Below are positions 25,840 through 35,400 of a stretch of DNA of 56,867 nucleotides, piece after piece. Numbering within the stretch: position 1 is the stretch's first letter; each line of letters begins with the position of its first letter. Made by a program: the position numbers and the translations under genes. The notes under the pieces were generated by a model that made no database searches, was not told the origin of the DNA, and worked only from the letters and a program-made list of their open reading frames with translations. The stretch spans positions 1 through 56,867 of the forward strand of contig JBKHHW010000004.1 of NCBI GenBank assembly GCA_046538945.1, read 5' to 3'. This stretch comes from JAEZKC01 sp046538945. GTDB lineage: Bacteria; Fibrobacterota; Chitinivibrionia; Chitinivibrionales; Chitinispirillaceae.

Positions 25840-25861
25840 GGTGCGCCCGGCAGGGCGCACC
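25840..25861. repeat. GC-rich 9-bp hairpin directly after the tRNA terminator
   Basis: GGTGCGCCC and GGGCGCACC flank GGCA. It starts 2 nt after the T-run of the terminator and has no T-run of its own. It may be a REP-like unit or a transcript-end element. Confidence 0.6.
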
Positions 25862-25941
25862 TAAAAAACTTGATCGGCAGATTCCAAATAGATAGATTAT
25901 GGTGTAGGAATCAATTACGGATCGTCTCCTGAAAGCTGCTT

Positions 25942-27867
25942 ATGCAACGTAAGATTTTCATTTTCGGAAAAATACCCAAATCCGATGCTGCATTGGTGAA
26001 AATGCTGGCTTCGGGGTGGGAATTCGAACTGGAAATCTATCCGGATGTCACCCCTTCGGTTCTTTCCCGGTCAAGTCCTCCCGTTGCAGTTATTTCCTAT
26101 CTTTCCTGCAATATGGAGATGATGCTTGACATTTTCGGTAATCAGCCTATCGGTTTCGGAGAAAGTGTTCCATTGTTTCAATGTGTCGAGGGGGAAGCTG
26201 TTCCTCCTTATCTGTACGATCTGCCCTTAAGCGGAGTGTTCCGTTCACCTTTGAACGAAACAGTTGCTCTCAATATGCTCCTTTCCGTTCACCGCAGCGG
26301 CTCTCTTTTGGAGAAACACAGTGTGCTTACGGATGAGATCATGAAGTACCGCAGGCAAAAGGATCAGCTTGTCAGGATCGGCACTGCGCTCTCCAATGAA
26401 AATGACCTGACCGCGCTTCTTGAACAGATCCTTACCGTGAGCAGGGAAATCACTTTTGCCGATGCAGGAAGTATCTATACAAAGGACAAAAGAGTGCCGG
26501 GAGATGACAGTAGTGGTAATCTCCGTTTCCGCGTGGCGCAGAACGACTCTGTTAAACTCAAGAGTGTATCGGAATTCACCCTCCCTATCGATTCTGAAAC
26601 TATAGCGGGATATGTGGCCTGCAGTGGAAAAACTCTAACCATTGATGATGTTTATGAGATCGGTTCCAATGTGCCGTACAAATTCGGAAGGGACTTTGAC
26701 CGCAAGTCCGGTTACAGAAGCAAATCGATGCTTACCGTGCCTCTGAAGAATATGGATGGAGAGGTGGTGGGCGTTCTTCAGCTCATGAACAAGAAAACAA
26801 GTAAAGATAAAGTTCTGTCAACTGCGGAGGATTTCGAGAAGAGTGTCATACCTTTCTTCATGGGTGATGAGGATATCATTTTGTCCATAGCTTCTTATGC
26901 CGCGGTTTCAATTGAAAGAGTTATACTTTACGAAAATATTAAAAACCTGTTTGAAGGATTTCTGCGTTCGTCGGTTGCTGCAATCGATGAAAGAGACAGG
27001 GTGACCTCGGGGCATTCAACCAGGGTGAGAGGGTATGTGAAAGCGTTTCTGGATGTGGTCAAGGAAGAGCCCGGCTGCTCTTTTGCGGAGCTAGTTTCAT
27101 CCGAAGACAGAATTCGTCAGTTTGAGTTCGCCGCACATCTTCATGATATCGGCAAAATCGGGGTCCCTGAGCATCTGCTCAACAAAGATAACAGACTCGC
27201 ACCGGGGGAGATGAATGCCGTTTTTGCCAGACTCGATTATATTGAATTGGCCCTGGAATACACACCTGAATCGGTAGACTGGAAATCTAAAGAGGAGATA
27301 AGCGAGGACCGCCAGTTTCTCATCCGGGTGAACAGTGCCGGTTTTCTTAGTGATGAAGATCATTTGAAACTGGGGCAACTCCATAAAAAAACCTATAAAA
27401 AGCCCTGCGGGGAGGTGTGCCGCCTGCTCAGCGATTCCGAATATGAGAGTCTTTCCATCAGAAAAGGTAATCTTACCAAAAGAGAACGCGAGATCATCAA
27501 TTCGCATGCCACCTCGACCTACAAAATCCTCTCGAAGATACCCTGGACAAAACCGCTTGAAAATATCCCGCTGATCGCTTGTCATCATCATGAAAAAATG
27601 GACGGGTCGGGGTATCCCAACGGACTTGCCGGTGATCAGATCCCTCTCGAGAGCCGGATCCTGGCGGTAATAGACATATATGAAGCCCTTGTTGCCCAGG
27701 ACCGGCCTTACAAACCGAAAACGCCGCCGGAAAGAGCTTTGAAGATACTCAAAGCCGAAGTAGAGAACAATCATCTCGATTCCGAAGTCGTGAATTTCTT
27801 TATTGACAAAAAAATCTACAAACTCTTCCCCAACTCTGATCCTGTTCCCGAAACTGTTCTGAAATGA
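25942..27867 (+). CDS. GAF/HD-GYP domain protein, probable cyclic-di-GMP phosphodiesterase
   Basis: A 641-residue soluble protein. An N-terminal region of about 130 residues is not recognised. A GAF domain follows (about 150-335), then an HD-GYP domain. The HD pair is in HLHDIGKIGVPEHLL (about 398-412), and the GYP signature appears as HHHEKMDGSGYPNGL (about 548-562). About 100 extra residues sit between the HD motif and the conserved LTKREREIINSH helix, an insertion relative to compact HD-GYP proteins. Catalytic residues look intact. The stop overlaps murB by 4 nt, so a signalling gene heads a run of cell-wall and housekeeping genes. Confidence 0.88.
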   Translation: MQRKIFIFGKIPKSDAALVKMLASGWEFELEIYPDVTPSVLSRSSPPVAVISYLSCNMEMMLDIFGNQPIGFGESVPLFQCVEGEAVPPYLYDLPLSGVFRSPLNETVALNMLLSVHRSGSLLEKHSVLTDEIMKYRRQKDQLVRIGTALSNENDLTALLEQILTVSREITFADAGSIYTKDKRVPGDDSSGNLRFRVAQNDSVKLKSVSEFTLPIDSETIAGYVACSGKTLTIDDVYEIGSNVPYKFGRDFDRKSGYRSKSMLTVPLKNMDGEVVGVLQLMNKKTSKDKVLSTAEDFEKSVIPFFMGDEDIILSIASYAAVSIERVILYENIKNLFEGFLRSSVAAIDERDRVTSGHSTRVRGYVKAFLDVVKEEPGCSFAELVSSEDRIRQFEFAAHLHDIGKIGVPEHLLNKDNRLAPGEMNAVFARLDYIELALEYTPESVDWKSKEEISEDRQFLIRVNSAGFLSDEDHLKLGQLHKKTYKKPCGEVCRLLSDSEYESLSIRKGNLTKREREIINSHATSTYKILSKIPWTKPLENIPLIACHHHEKMDGSGYPNGLAGDQIPLESRILAVIDIYEALVAQDRPYKPKTPPERALKILKAEVENNHLDSEVVNFFIDKKIYKLFPNSDPVPETVLK

Positions 27868-28772
27868 GTGATACTACCATACTGGAGAACGTTTGCTTAG
27901 CCGGCAAGACCACATACCGTATCGGGGGATGTGCCCGTTTCTATGCCGAACCGGAAACCGAGACTGACCTTCTTCAGCTTTATTCACATGCCACCGCTCA
28001 GAATACTCAGGTATTTGTGCTCGGAAAAGGATCCAATGTACTGGTAAGCGACAGGGGCTGGGATGGCATGGTCATCTGTCTGTCCAAACTGTGCGGTGTG
28101 GAATTTGACGGCTGCAGAGTCGAAGCTCAGGGTGGTCTCCGTCTGGATGAACTGGTGGCTCTTGCGGTCAAAAAGGGCTTTGCCGGCATGGAGGAGCTTT
28201 CAGGTATTCCCGGCACTGTCGGCGGGGCAGTGGTTATGAATGCAGGGGCTTTTAGTTCCTGTATCAGTGATACTTTCAAAATGGCGCGTGTTCTGAAAAC
28301 TTCACAGAACACAGTTTCCGAAATAGGCAGTGAACAGATGCGTTTCGGATACAGGCACAGTGCTGTGAAGGAAAATAACGATATCGTGCTTTCCGCAGTA
28401 TTCGAGTTCAGGCAGGCCGATGCTGAAATGCTTGCGGAGTTGAGAAGAAACATTCTCTGCCGCAGGAAAGGAAAACAGCCTCTCAATCATCCCAACTGCG
28501 GCAGTGTGTTCAAACGCCCACCCGGAAACTACGCCGGGACACTCATTGAAATGAGCGGTCTGAAAGGTTTCCGGATCGGGGATGTGGAGGTGTCTCAGAA
28601 GCATGCGAATTTCATCGTGAACAGGGGTAAAGGATGTGCCGAGGATGTGAGACGTGTCATCCGGCATGTGCAGAAGACTGTTTTCGAGCGTTTCGACGTT
28701 CTGCTGGAACCTGAGGTGCTTTTCGTGGGAACATTTGATGAGCCGTTGTATACACCATTAATGGAATTGTAA
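27864..28772 (+). CDS. murB: UDP-N-acetylenolpyruvoylglucosamine reductase
   Basis: A 302-residue flavoenzyme that reduces UDP-GlcNAc-enolpyruvate to UDP-MurNAc in peptidoglycan synthesis. The FAD domain shows TTYRIGG, LGKGSNVLVSD and the GIPGTVGGAVVMNAGA loop. The catalytic Ser lies in NCGSVFKRP, and the C-terminal EPEVLFVG is typical of type II MurB. It overlaps the HD-GYP gene and is followed 2 nt later by the MBL hydrolase. Confidence 0.96.
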   Translation: MSDTTILENVCLAGKTTYRIGGCARFYAEPETETDLLQLYSHATAQNTQVFVLGKGSNVLVSDRGWDGMVICLSKLCGVEFDGCRVEAQGGLRLDELVALAVKKGFAGMEELSGIPGTVGGAVVMNAGAFSSCISDTFKMARVLKTSQNTVSEIGSEQMRFGYRHSAVKENNDIVLSAVFEFRQADAEMLAELRRNILCRRKGKQPLNHPNCGSVFKRPPGNYAGTLIEMSGLKGFRIGDVEVSQKHANFIVNRGKGCAEDVRRVIRHVQKTVFERFDVLLEPEVLFVGTFDEPLYTPLMEL

Positions 28773-28774
28773 AA

Positions 28775-29398
28775 ATGAAGACTCTGTACGAAAAGTTCAT
28801 AACCGGTCCTCTGGATGTCAATACATATATAGTCAGAAACGAGCAGAAGAGCTGTCTTGTCATTGATCCTTCCAGTAACTGTGAGGAAGTGATCGACTAT
28901 TTGAAAGTCAAGGGACTGTCAGTTGAAGCTGTCGTTTTGACCCATGGCCATTTCGATCACATCCTGGGCATTCCCGAAATCCTCTCCGGCTTTCCCGCTA
29001 TACCTGTTTACATTCACAGTGACGACCGTGCCATGCTCTCGCAACCGCTTCTTAACGGTTCTGTGCTGATCGGAGAAGCGTTCACCTATTCTGGGGAGAA
29101 TGTGTTCGATCTTGCCGAGGGTGAGGTGGAAATCGGCCCGTTTCACTTGAATGTTCTCCACATCCCCGGTCACAGCTCCGGAGGGTGCGCCCTGGTGATG
29201 GGTGATGTCTGCTTTTGCGGAGATATAGTTTTCGCCGGTTCGATCGGAAGAACCGATCTGCCGGGAGGTGACGGCAGGGCTTTAGTTTCGGGGATTCGTC
29301 ACAAGCTGCTTTCTCTGCCGGACAATACAGTTCTCTGCCCGGGTCACGGGGGAAGAACTACAGTGGGAAGAGAAAAGAAAATGAACCCTTTTCTGTGA
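28775..29398 (+). CDS. Metallo-beta-lactamase-fold hydrolase (glyoxalase II-like)
   Basis: A cytosolic zinc hydrolase of 207 residues. The metal motif is THGHFDHILG, with further ligands in HIPGHSSGG, CFCGDIVF and the final CPGHGG. This size and the order of motifs fit the short GloB-like/YcbL group that cleaves thioesters such as lactoylglutathione analogues. The physiological substrate is unknown. It lies in the murB-xer run with a 9-nt gap to the recombinase. Confidence 0.88.
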   Translation: MKTLYEKFITGPLDVNTYIVRNEQKSCLVIDPSSNCEEVIDYLKVKGLSVEAVVLTHGHFDHILGIPEILSGFPAIPVYIHSDDRAMLSQPLLNGSVLIGEAFTYSGENVFDLAEGEVEIGPFHLNVLHIPGHSSGGCALVMGDVCFCGDIVFAGSIGRTDLPGGDGRALVSGIRHKLLSLPDNTVLCPGHGGRTTVGREKKMNPFL

Positions 29399-29407
29399 TG
29401 GTCTTAC

Positions 29408-30310
29408 ATGGCTGAGTTGCCTTTCACTGAATCCTATCTCGCCTATCTTCAGCTTGAGAAGACTCTCAGCGACAATACCGCTCAGTCCTACCGGTTTGAT
29501 TTGCAGCGCCTCGCCGCTTACCTTTCACAGCACAAGGGACTTGATCTGGATCAGGTGACTCCCTCAGATCTATCCGCCTATATACGTCTGCTTTATGACC
29601 TTGGATTCGCCACGACGTCTATTCAGCGCACGATCTCCTCCATCAAAAGCTTTTTTGCCTTCATCGCCTCTGAAGGGTTCATCCGCACTGACCCTACCGA
29701 GCTGCTTGAGAGTCCCAAGGCTTCCAGGACTCTGCCCTCCGTTCTTTCGGTTGATGAGATCGAAGCGGTAATCAACGCTGTCGATCTGCGTAAAAGGGGC
29801 GGCATTCGCGACAGAGCAGTAATCGAGACTCTCTATGCCACAGGGTTCCGGGTCTCGGAACTCTGCTCATTCACATTCGAACAGCTGCTGCGCAAGGAGG
29901 GGCTTGTAAGGGTGTTTGGAAAAGGCTCTAAGGAGCGAATTGTTCCCATAGGTGAGAGTGCTCTTTATTGGATAGAGGAGTATAGGGAGAAGGAACGGTT
30001 CTGTTTTGCGAAACCGGACTCCGGAAGTGTGGTCTTTCTCAATATGCGTGGTGGCGCTTTTACCCGTATGGGTATCTGGAAACTGATACGTCAGTATACT
30101 TCCAGGGCGGGAATAGAGAAGGAAGTTTCACCTCACACCTTCAGGCACTCCTTTGCCACTCATCTGCTCGAGGGCGGAGCCGATATCCGTACTGTACAGG
30201 AAATGCTGGGGCATTCCAACATAGTCACAACTGAAATCTACACCCATGTGGACAGAGAATATCTTAAAGAGGTGCACAGGACCTTCCACCCCCGATTCTC
30301 CGCGGGGTAG
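29408..30310 (+). CDS. Tyrosine recombinase, XerC/XerD type
   Basis: A 300-residue site-specific recombinase of chromosome-dimer-resolution type. The SAM-like core-binding domain is at about 8-95. The catalytic domain has Arg in YATGFRVSEL, Lys in GKGSKERIVP, HTFRHSFATHLLEGGAD (His-Arg), the late HSNIVTTEIY His and nucleophile Tyr in IYTHVDREYL. All six residues of the family are present. With only one copy in view, XerC versus XerD cannot be decided, and a single-recombinase (XerH-like) system is also possible. I see no dif-like site next to it. Confidence 0.9.
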   Translation: MAELPFTESYLAYLQLEKTLSDNTAQSYRFDLQRLAAYLSQHKGLDLDQVTPSDLSAYIRLLYDLGFATTSIQRTISSIKSFFAFIASEGFIRTDPTELLESPKASRTLPSVLSVDEIEAVINAVDLRKRGGIRDRAVIETLYATGFRVSELCSFTFEQLLRKEGLVRVFGKGSKERIVPIGESALYWIEEYREKERFCFAKPDSGSVVFLNMRGGAFTRMGIWKLIRQYTSRAGIEKEVSPHTFRHSFATHLLEGGADIRTVQEMLGHSNIVTTEIYTHVDREYLKEVHRTFHPRFSAG

Positions 30311-30356
30311 CTTTCAACGGTTACTTGCCGTATTTTAGAAAAAGAATGGTTTTCGC

Positions 30357-30385
30357 TTGACTTTATCGCTCCTTGATTGGATATT
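30357..30385 (+). promoter_or_regulatory. Probable promoter for the HU gene
   Basis: TTGACT at 30357-30362 with GATATT 17 nt downstream (30380-30385); TATTTT at 30382 is an alternative -10. AGGAGG then precedes the ATG. Confidence 0.55.
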
Positions 30386-30414
30386 TTATAAGAATTGAGT
30401 ACTAAGGAGGAAAA

Positions 30415-30723
30415 ATGCCCAATACTACAAAACATGATCTGATCGCAGCCGTGTCCAAGACCACCGGACTGACTCAGGCGGACACCAAGATTGTTGTCGA
30501 GGAGCTGCTTGAGACTGTAGCGCAGATTCTCGAACAGGATCAGAGCATAGAGATCAGGGGATTCGGGACGTTCTATACCAAGGAGCGCAAGCCCCGCCCG
30601 GCACGCAACCCCAAAACGGGTGAAGTGGTCCCTTTGCAGAAGAGAGTCGTTCCTCTTTTCAAGTATTCAAGCGAGTTGAAAAAGAAGATCGCTACGGATA
30701 TACTGGCCAGCACCGAACAGTAG
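30415..30723 (+). CDS. HU/IHF-family nucleoid DNA-binding protein
   Basis: A 102-residue member of the bacterial histone-like family. Helices at the N-terminus (TKHDLIAAVSKTTGLTQADT) dimerise. The beta arm carries RGFGTFYTKERKPRPARNPKTGE, the DNA-minor-groove motif with the intercalating Pro (RNP), and the end is lysine-rich. It has its own promoter and an AGGAGG site (30404-30409). The RP-rich arm is IHF/HU-like without deciding which. It probably bends or compacts DNA as a homodimer. Confidence 0.94.
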   Translation: MPNTTKHDLIAAVSKTTGLTQADTKIVVEELLETVAQILEQDQSIEIRGFGTFYTKERKPRPARNPKTGEVVPLQKRVVPLFKYSSELKKKIATDILASTEQ

Positions 30724-30905
30724 AGTCCGGCTTCTCTGTAGATCAGACCTGATCAGCTGCCGCTCTTATCTTCCGATTACCTCCATCCAGCCTGGTTCAT
30801 ACCTGCAGTTTCCAACAGGGAAAGGTCCGCGTTGCTTTTTTCTGTAAAGATCCGCTGTGGCTTTTCCCCGCCAGAATCTTAAGTCAGCTTCTCCATTAAA
30901 TCCAC

Positions 30906-30934
30906 TTGACACCCCCGGCATTGGACCATATAAT
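30906..30934 (+). promoter_or_regulatory. Consensus sigma70 promoter for the surface-protein cluster
   Basis: TTGACA (30906-30911), exactly 17 nt, TATAAT (30929-30934): a perfect match to consensus. The first gene starts 45 nt later. No terminator was seen between the three following genes. Confidence 0.92.
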
Positions 30935-30978
30935 TCTGAGGTAACCATTAACCCGGTTTTAAGAAGGACCAGATTGCC

Positions 30979-32433
30979 ATGATCAGACATAAATTTGTCG
31001 CTGCTTTTACAGCGATGGTTTTTGTGTTCAACCTTCCTGTGTTCAGTGGACCTGTTGATGACGTGAATGCTCAGGTGTCTTTGCCGACATTCGAGGCCAG
31101 ACTCTCCTTAGGTTTCAACTACGATCTTCTCAGACCTCTGACCGATGTTTCATTCGATTATCCTCTGGGGTATATAGGTTTCAACATGCCCTTCAACCAG
31201 AGATTCAATCTTCGGGATGTGGCCGGGCCCATGGCTGACACTCTATTTTCCGATTCCACCGTTTTCAGAAACGGCGATGAATTCAAGCCCACCGGAGTTG
31301 CCCGCCAGAGTCCCAACTACTCCATTCGGGTAGACATGCCGATGCTAGGAGGCCTGTGCAGCTATTCCTATACTCAGAATTTCTTCCTGAAGTATGAAGC
31401 CATTCTGGGGAATCCTTCTCTGTTTCTGACCCCGGATTCTGCAACGGCTGAAATGGATTTTCTCATGAGAGGGACAATAAGCATGCCTCTGAGTCTTTCC
31501 ATGGGTTGGGAGACGATGACATTCGGTTATGCCTATCAGCTGAACAGAAATGTGGTTTTCGCCCTCAACCTTCATCGTCATCTTTTTACAATGGATTTCC
31601 GGGGCAGGGCAGATGCGGATATGATCGGATTTTTCGATGTGCAGCTGGAGCAGCAGGGGATGGCGACTCCGGTATTCGTGGAGCTCGATTATCCTTCGGA
31701 GATGATGAATGGGTATGCTCTGGGTAATTATGAAGCAGAGGTCTGGTCGCCTTCGGTCGGAATCCGTCTGTGGCGTTTCTCTCTTGCATCACGTTTTGGA
31801 GTGAACACCAACGCCAGAGGGTCTTTTTACGCCAGGTACAAGCTGCCGGCGATAATTGATCCTGAAACCGGGCAGCCCAAGTATGATCTGAACGATCAAG
31901 ACGAGCTGATGCGGCCTGAAGTGAGAGAACTTCTTCTCTCCAATGCTGTTGACAGCATCGTTTACAGCACTGAGGACCCGCTTCGATGGAAACTGCCCCA
32001 TGGACATACGCTGACCGCCGATATCATACCGGAACGACTGGTTGTTTCCTACACCAAGATTTTCGGAGATATCGAAATGGGCATCGACAAGATTAAAAAG
32101 GAGCAGCGGCCGGTGGAGCCGGGTACTGAAAGAGAAGGGCTTCTTGATTCGCTTGGGATGGATGTGGGTGTCAGTGTGGATCACGTCACAATGATCCATG
32201 CAAATTATCTGGGAGCATTTCTGAACGTGGGTGTATTCGCCATGGATTTCAGATCAGGGGACAAGGAACACATTCTGGGTGAGAGAACTCTTCCGGAGCT
32301 GCGCCTGGGTGAAGCTGCACTGTTTCCGGTTCTCAGTCTGGGCTCTACCATAGGAACAAAAGTCAAGCTTCATCTGGAGCTCAATGTGGCGCCGCTTCCC
32401 GCCTTCAGAACTGGTTTCTTCTATTACTTCTGA
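30979..32433 (+). CDS. Outer-membrane beta-barrel protein of unknown function
   Basis: A 484-residue exported protein. An N-terminal signal peptide (KFVAAFTAMVFVFNLPVFSG) is followed by alternating-pattern strands rich in Tyr, Phe and Gly. The last residues are FFYYF, with the C-terminal Phe expected of BAM-assembled barrels. It resembles the DUF5723-type barrels of FCB bacteria in pattern, though I cannot confirm the family. It is the first gene behind a consensus promoter and is followed after 27 nt by the giant surface protein, so it may be its outer-membrane partner. Confidence 0.7.
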   Translation: MIRHKFVAAFTAMVFVFNLPVFSGPVDDVNAQVSLPTFEARLSLGFNYDLLRPLTDVSFDYPLGYIGFNMPFNQRFNLRDVAGPMADTLFSDSTVFRNGDEFKPTGVARQSPNYSIRVDMPMLGGLCSYSYTQNFFLKYEAILGNPSLFLTPDSATAEMDFLMRGTISMPLSLSMGWETMTFGYAYQLNRNVVFALNLHRHLFTMDFRGRADADMIGFFDVQLEQQGMATPVFVELDYPSEMMNGYALGNYEAEVWSPSVGIRLWRFSLASRFGVNTNARGSFYARYKLPAIIDPETGQPKYDLNDQDELMRPEVRELLLSNAVDSIVYSTEDPLRWKLPHGHTLTADIIPERLVVSYTKIFGDIEMGIDKIKKEQRPVEPGTEREGLLDSLGMDVGVSVDHVTMIHANYLGAFLNVGVFAMDFRSGDKEHILGERTLPELRLGEAALFPVLSLGSTIGTKVKLHLELNVAPLPAFRTGFFYYF

Positions 32434-32460
32434 TGAAAGTGTAATGAAAGGATAAGATAC

Positions 32461-35400
32461 ATGTTGAGGAAAACTGGGCTCGGAGTTGTGATTCTTATGC
32501 TCTGCTGTGTACAGCTGTATGCGCAGCCGACAACCGACTACCTGGTAGTGGAGGCTCCGATAGGGGCAAAGCCCGCAGATCAGCTGATGTGGGTCAAGTG
32601 GAGCGGAACGTCAAGAGATATTCTGGACCCCACTTTTTTGGCACCGGATTCGGGAAGAATCTATTTCGACCGGTCTCCGGGGGGAGGAGATCTTTCCAAT
32701 TACAGATATCAGATCACGGCTCCCGCCACAGACAGCGTGACCGGGACGAAACTGGACAATATTTATTTCAGAGAATCACCTTTGAAAAGAGGTACCGCAT
32801 TCCGTCCTTCCGAGCAGGAGAATATGGGTACAGGCGTATTCTACTGCATTGTAGCCTGGCCGATGCCGGATGACACTCTGTATTCAAATGAGTTTCAGAT
32901 CATGGTGGAAAGTCCCGATCCGGTGAATTGGGAAGCGCCTTCCGGAGAAATTTCCAACCTGACTCCGACTTTCAGCTGGGAAGCCAATCCGGGTGTTCCC
33001 TACTATCATGTGATTCTTTCAGATGAACCTATATCCGCCGATACTTCAAGTGGAACGATAAACGTGAGCGGTTTGAGTGTAGTCTGGCAGGCTATCACTC
33101 CCAATACCCAGATCACATATGGTACCCCGGACCCCTCCAACACCATCACAGCAGATCCACCGCCTCTTTCACCGGGGAAACGATACACCTGGATTGTGCT
33201 CAACAACTACGGAAACCATATGGCGTTTTCCTCTCCCAAAGTCTCTTTGCCGGTGGGAGAATTCAGAGTGGCCGGAGACTCTTTGACAAAGCCGAAAAGC
33301 GTCTACCCTCTGCAGCAGAATCTCGACAACATAAACCATCCTGCTTTTGATTTCAGGTGGACGAATCTGGATACAAGTGCAAACGCTTATCAGGTCAATC
33401 TGTACATCAGGGCGGAAATCCAGGGAATAGGCGGTTACATGCTGGTTTGGGAAACGACTGTTGCCAATTCAGCGCAAACGCCACATGACACTCTGAGCGC
33501 CGGTATCGATGCAGCCGGCACGCTTACCGAAAACCGTTACCTGTGGAAAGTGATAGCGCTTGATGACAGAGGGGCAGGTACGGCCGGGGACACATCCTCT
33601 TTCAGCTACTCTTCACCATCGGGAACCATGAATGTCTATACCAGAGAAAAAGTACCGATTGTCCGGGACGGTGAAAAAGACACTGTGGTCAGCCCCGTGG
33701 GATTGGCGGAGATACAGGTCGAGGTGATTGAGGGGCCTATGGAGGCGCCGCTTGCGTTCTACACGGACTTGAATGGTAACCTCAGCAGGACCCGACCGGC
33801 CGGGACCTACAGAGTGACTGCCGTGAAGGAGGATTATGAGTTGGGTTCACGTACGGTGACCGTGAAAGATGATTCCACCTCATATGACACTCTCTACCTG
33901 GTTCGGCCGGAAGCTACGATGTACGGTAAGGTTACGGACCCGGGTGGCAGGGCAGTCAATTTGGCAAAAATTGTCGCCGTATCTGAACGGGGAGACAGTG
34001 TTACAGGGTACAGCGATGCTCTCGGAAATTTCACGCTCAACTGCTACAGCGCCGATTGGAGTTATCATGTGAAAAAATCAGGTTACAGATCCTCTCTTCC
34101 GAGTACTGTGACCATCGGCCCCGGACAGAACTACAACTGCCCAACGACTGTCATGGAAGTTAATCCCTACTCTCTTTCAGGAACTGTGAGAAACTCCGAC
34201 GGAGTACCCATACTCGGCGTGCAGGTTCAGATTCTTCAGGATGGAGAGGTAATAGATGAGACGTCCTCGACATCCCAGGATGGCACATTTACTTTTACCA
34301 CACCTCCGGGTACCTATGTGATCACTGCCGAGAAAGCGGGTTTTTCCGCATACAGCTCCGAGGTGACAATGACCGGATCAAAGAGTGTGAATATCACTCT
34401 CAGTCCCGGTGCCGCTCTTGTGAATGGTTCGGTTGTGGGTGGAACATGGGTTGAGGGTGAACTGGTGACCGCCTCCATTCCCTCTGCCAGAATCAAATTT
34501 GTTGATGTCAGCTCCCCTGCAGATTCTTTCATAGCTAAATCTGACGCAGTATTCGGAAAGTTCTCCAAGAGCCTTCCCGGGGACAGGACATTTCTGGTCT
34601 ACACATCTGCACAGGGTTTTGTGTCATCAGATGTGCCGGACACTCTCCAAACGGTCTCCAGAAGCACTCATTTGTACAGAGATACCCTCCGCAGCCGGGC
34701 TATGGTGGGAGGTGTTGTCGCAATGAAAGGCGCAGATGCATTGGGTAGGGTGGATGTGATGGTGTACGATACGGTTTCAAACCGCATTGTCGCCACCGGA
34801 CGGAGTTCAGCCGACGGGCAGTATGAGATCAGGGATATTCCGGACGGTTCATATGTGATGATTGCCGGGAAAGAAAGTCTGGCTCTGGACAGCATATGGC
34901 CAGGTTCCCGACTCGATGTGACGGCGGGAAAGCCTGAGCCTTCATTTTTCCAGCTCTATCTGCTTCCCGGAACGAGAACAGTCAAATGGCAGATAGACGG
35001 CTACAGCGGTTCCGGATCAGTAAAAATACAGTCGCCTGTAGTAAAAACAATTTCCTTTACGGATTCACTGACCGGGGCCGGTTCTGGAACATACATCATC
35101 GAAGCTGATGCGGAAGCGGACAGTCTTGTCGACCTGTCCTACAGGCGTTTCACTGTTCAGGATACCGAATTGGTTCACACAGAAGACATTTCTTTTGATG
35201 TGGTGCATCTGTCTCCCGATACGCTGTCTCCCTCTTCCGGGAAAGTGCAACTGACACTAAGGTCATCATCTGAACTTGATTCCGCGGCGCTTCATTACAG
35301 AAGTGAAGGCAATCGGAACTTCAGAACAGTCGTTCTTGAAAGAAAGGGGCAGGAGTACGAGTTCAGCTTTTCTCCCGATCGGGAAGGTTGTAACCTGTTC

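Noticed and set aside
30766..30990. A 74-codon minus-strand frame between the HU gene and the surface cluster.
   Set aside because: It spans the perfect sigma70 promoter of the plus strand and begins inside the next gene, with no clear ribosome site. Its lower half has natural-looking composition, so a decayed gene remnant is possible but not supportable.
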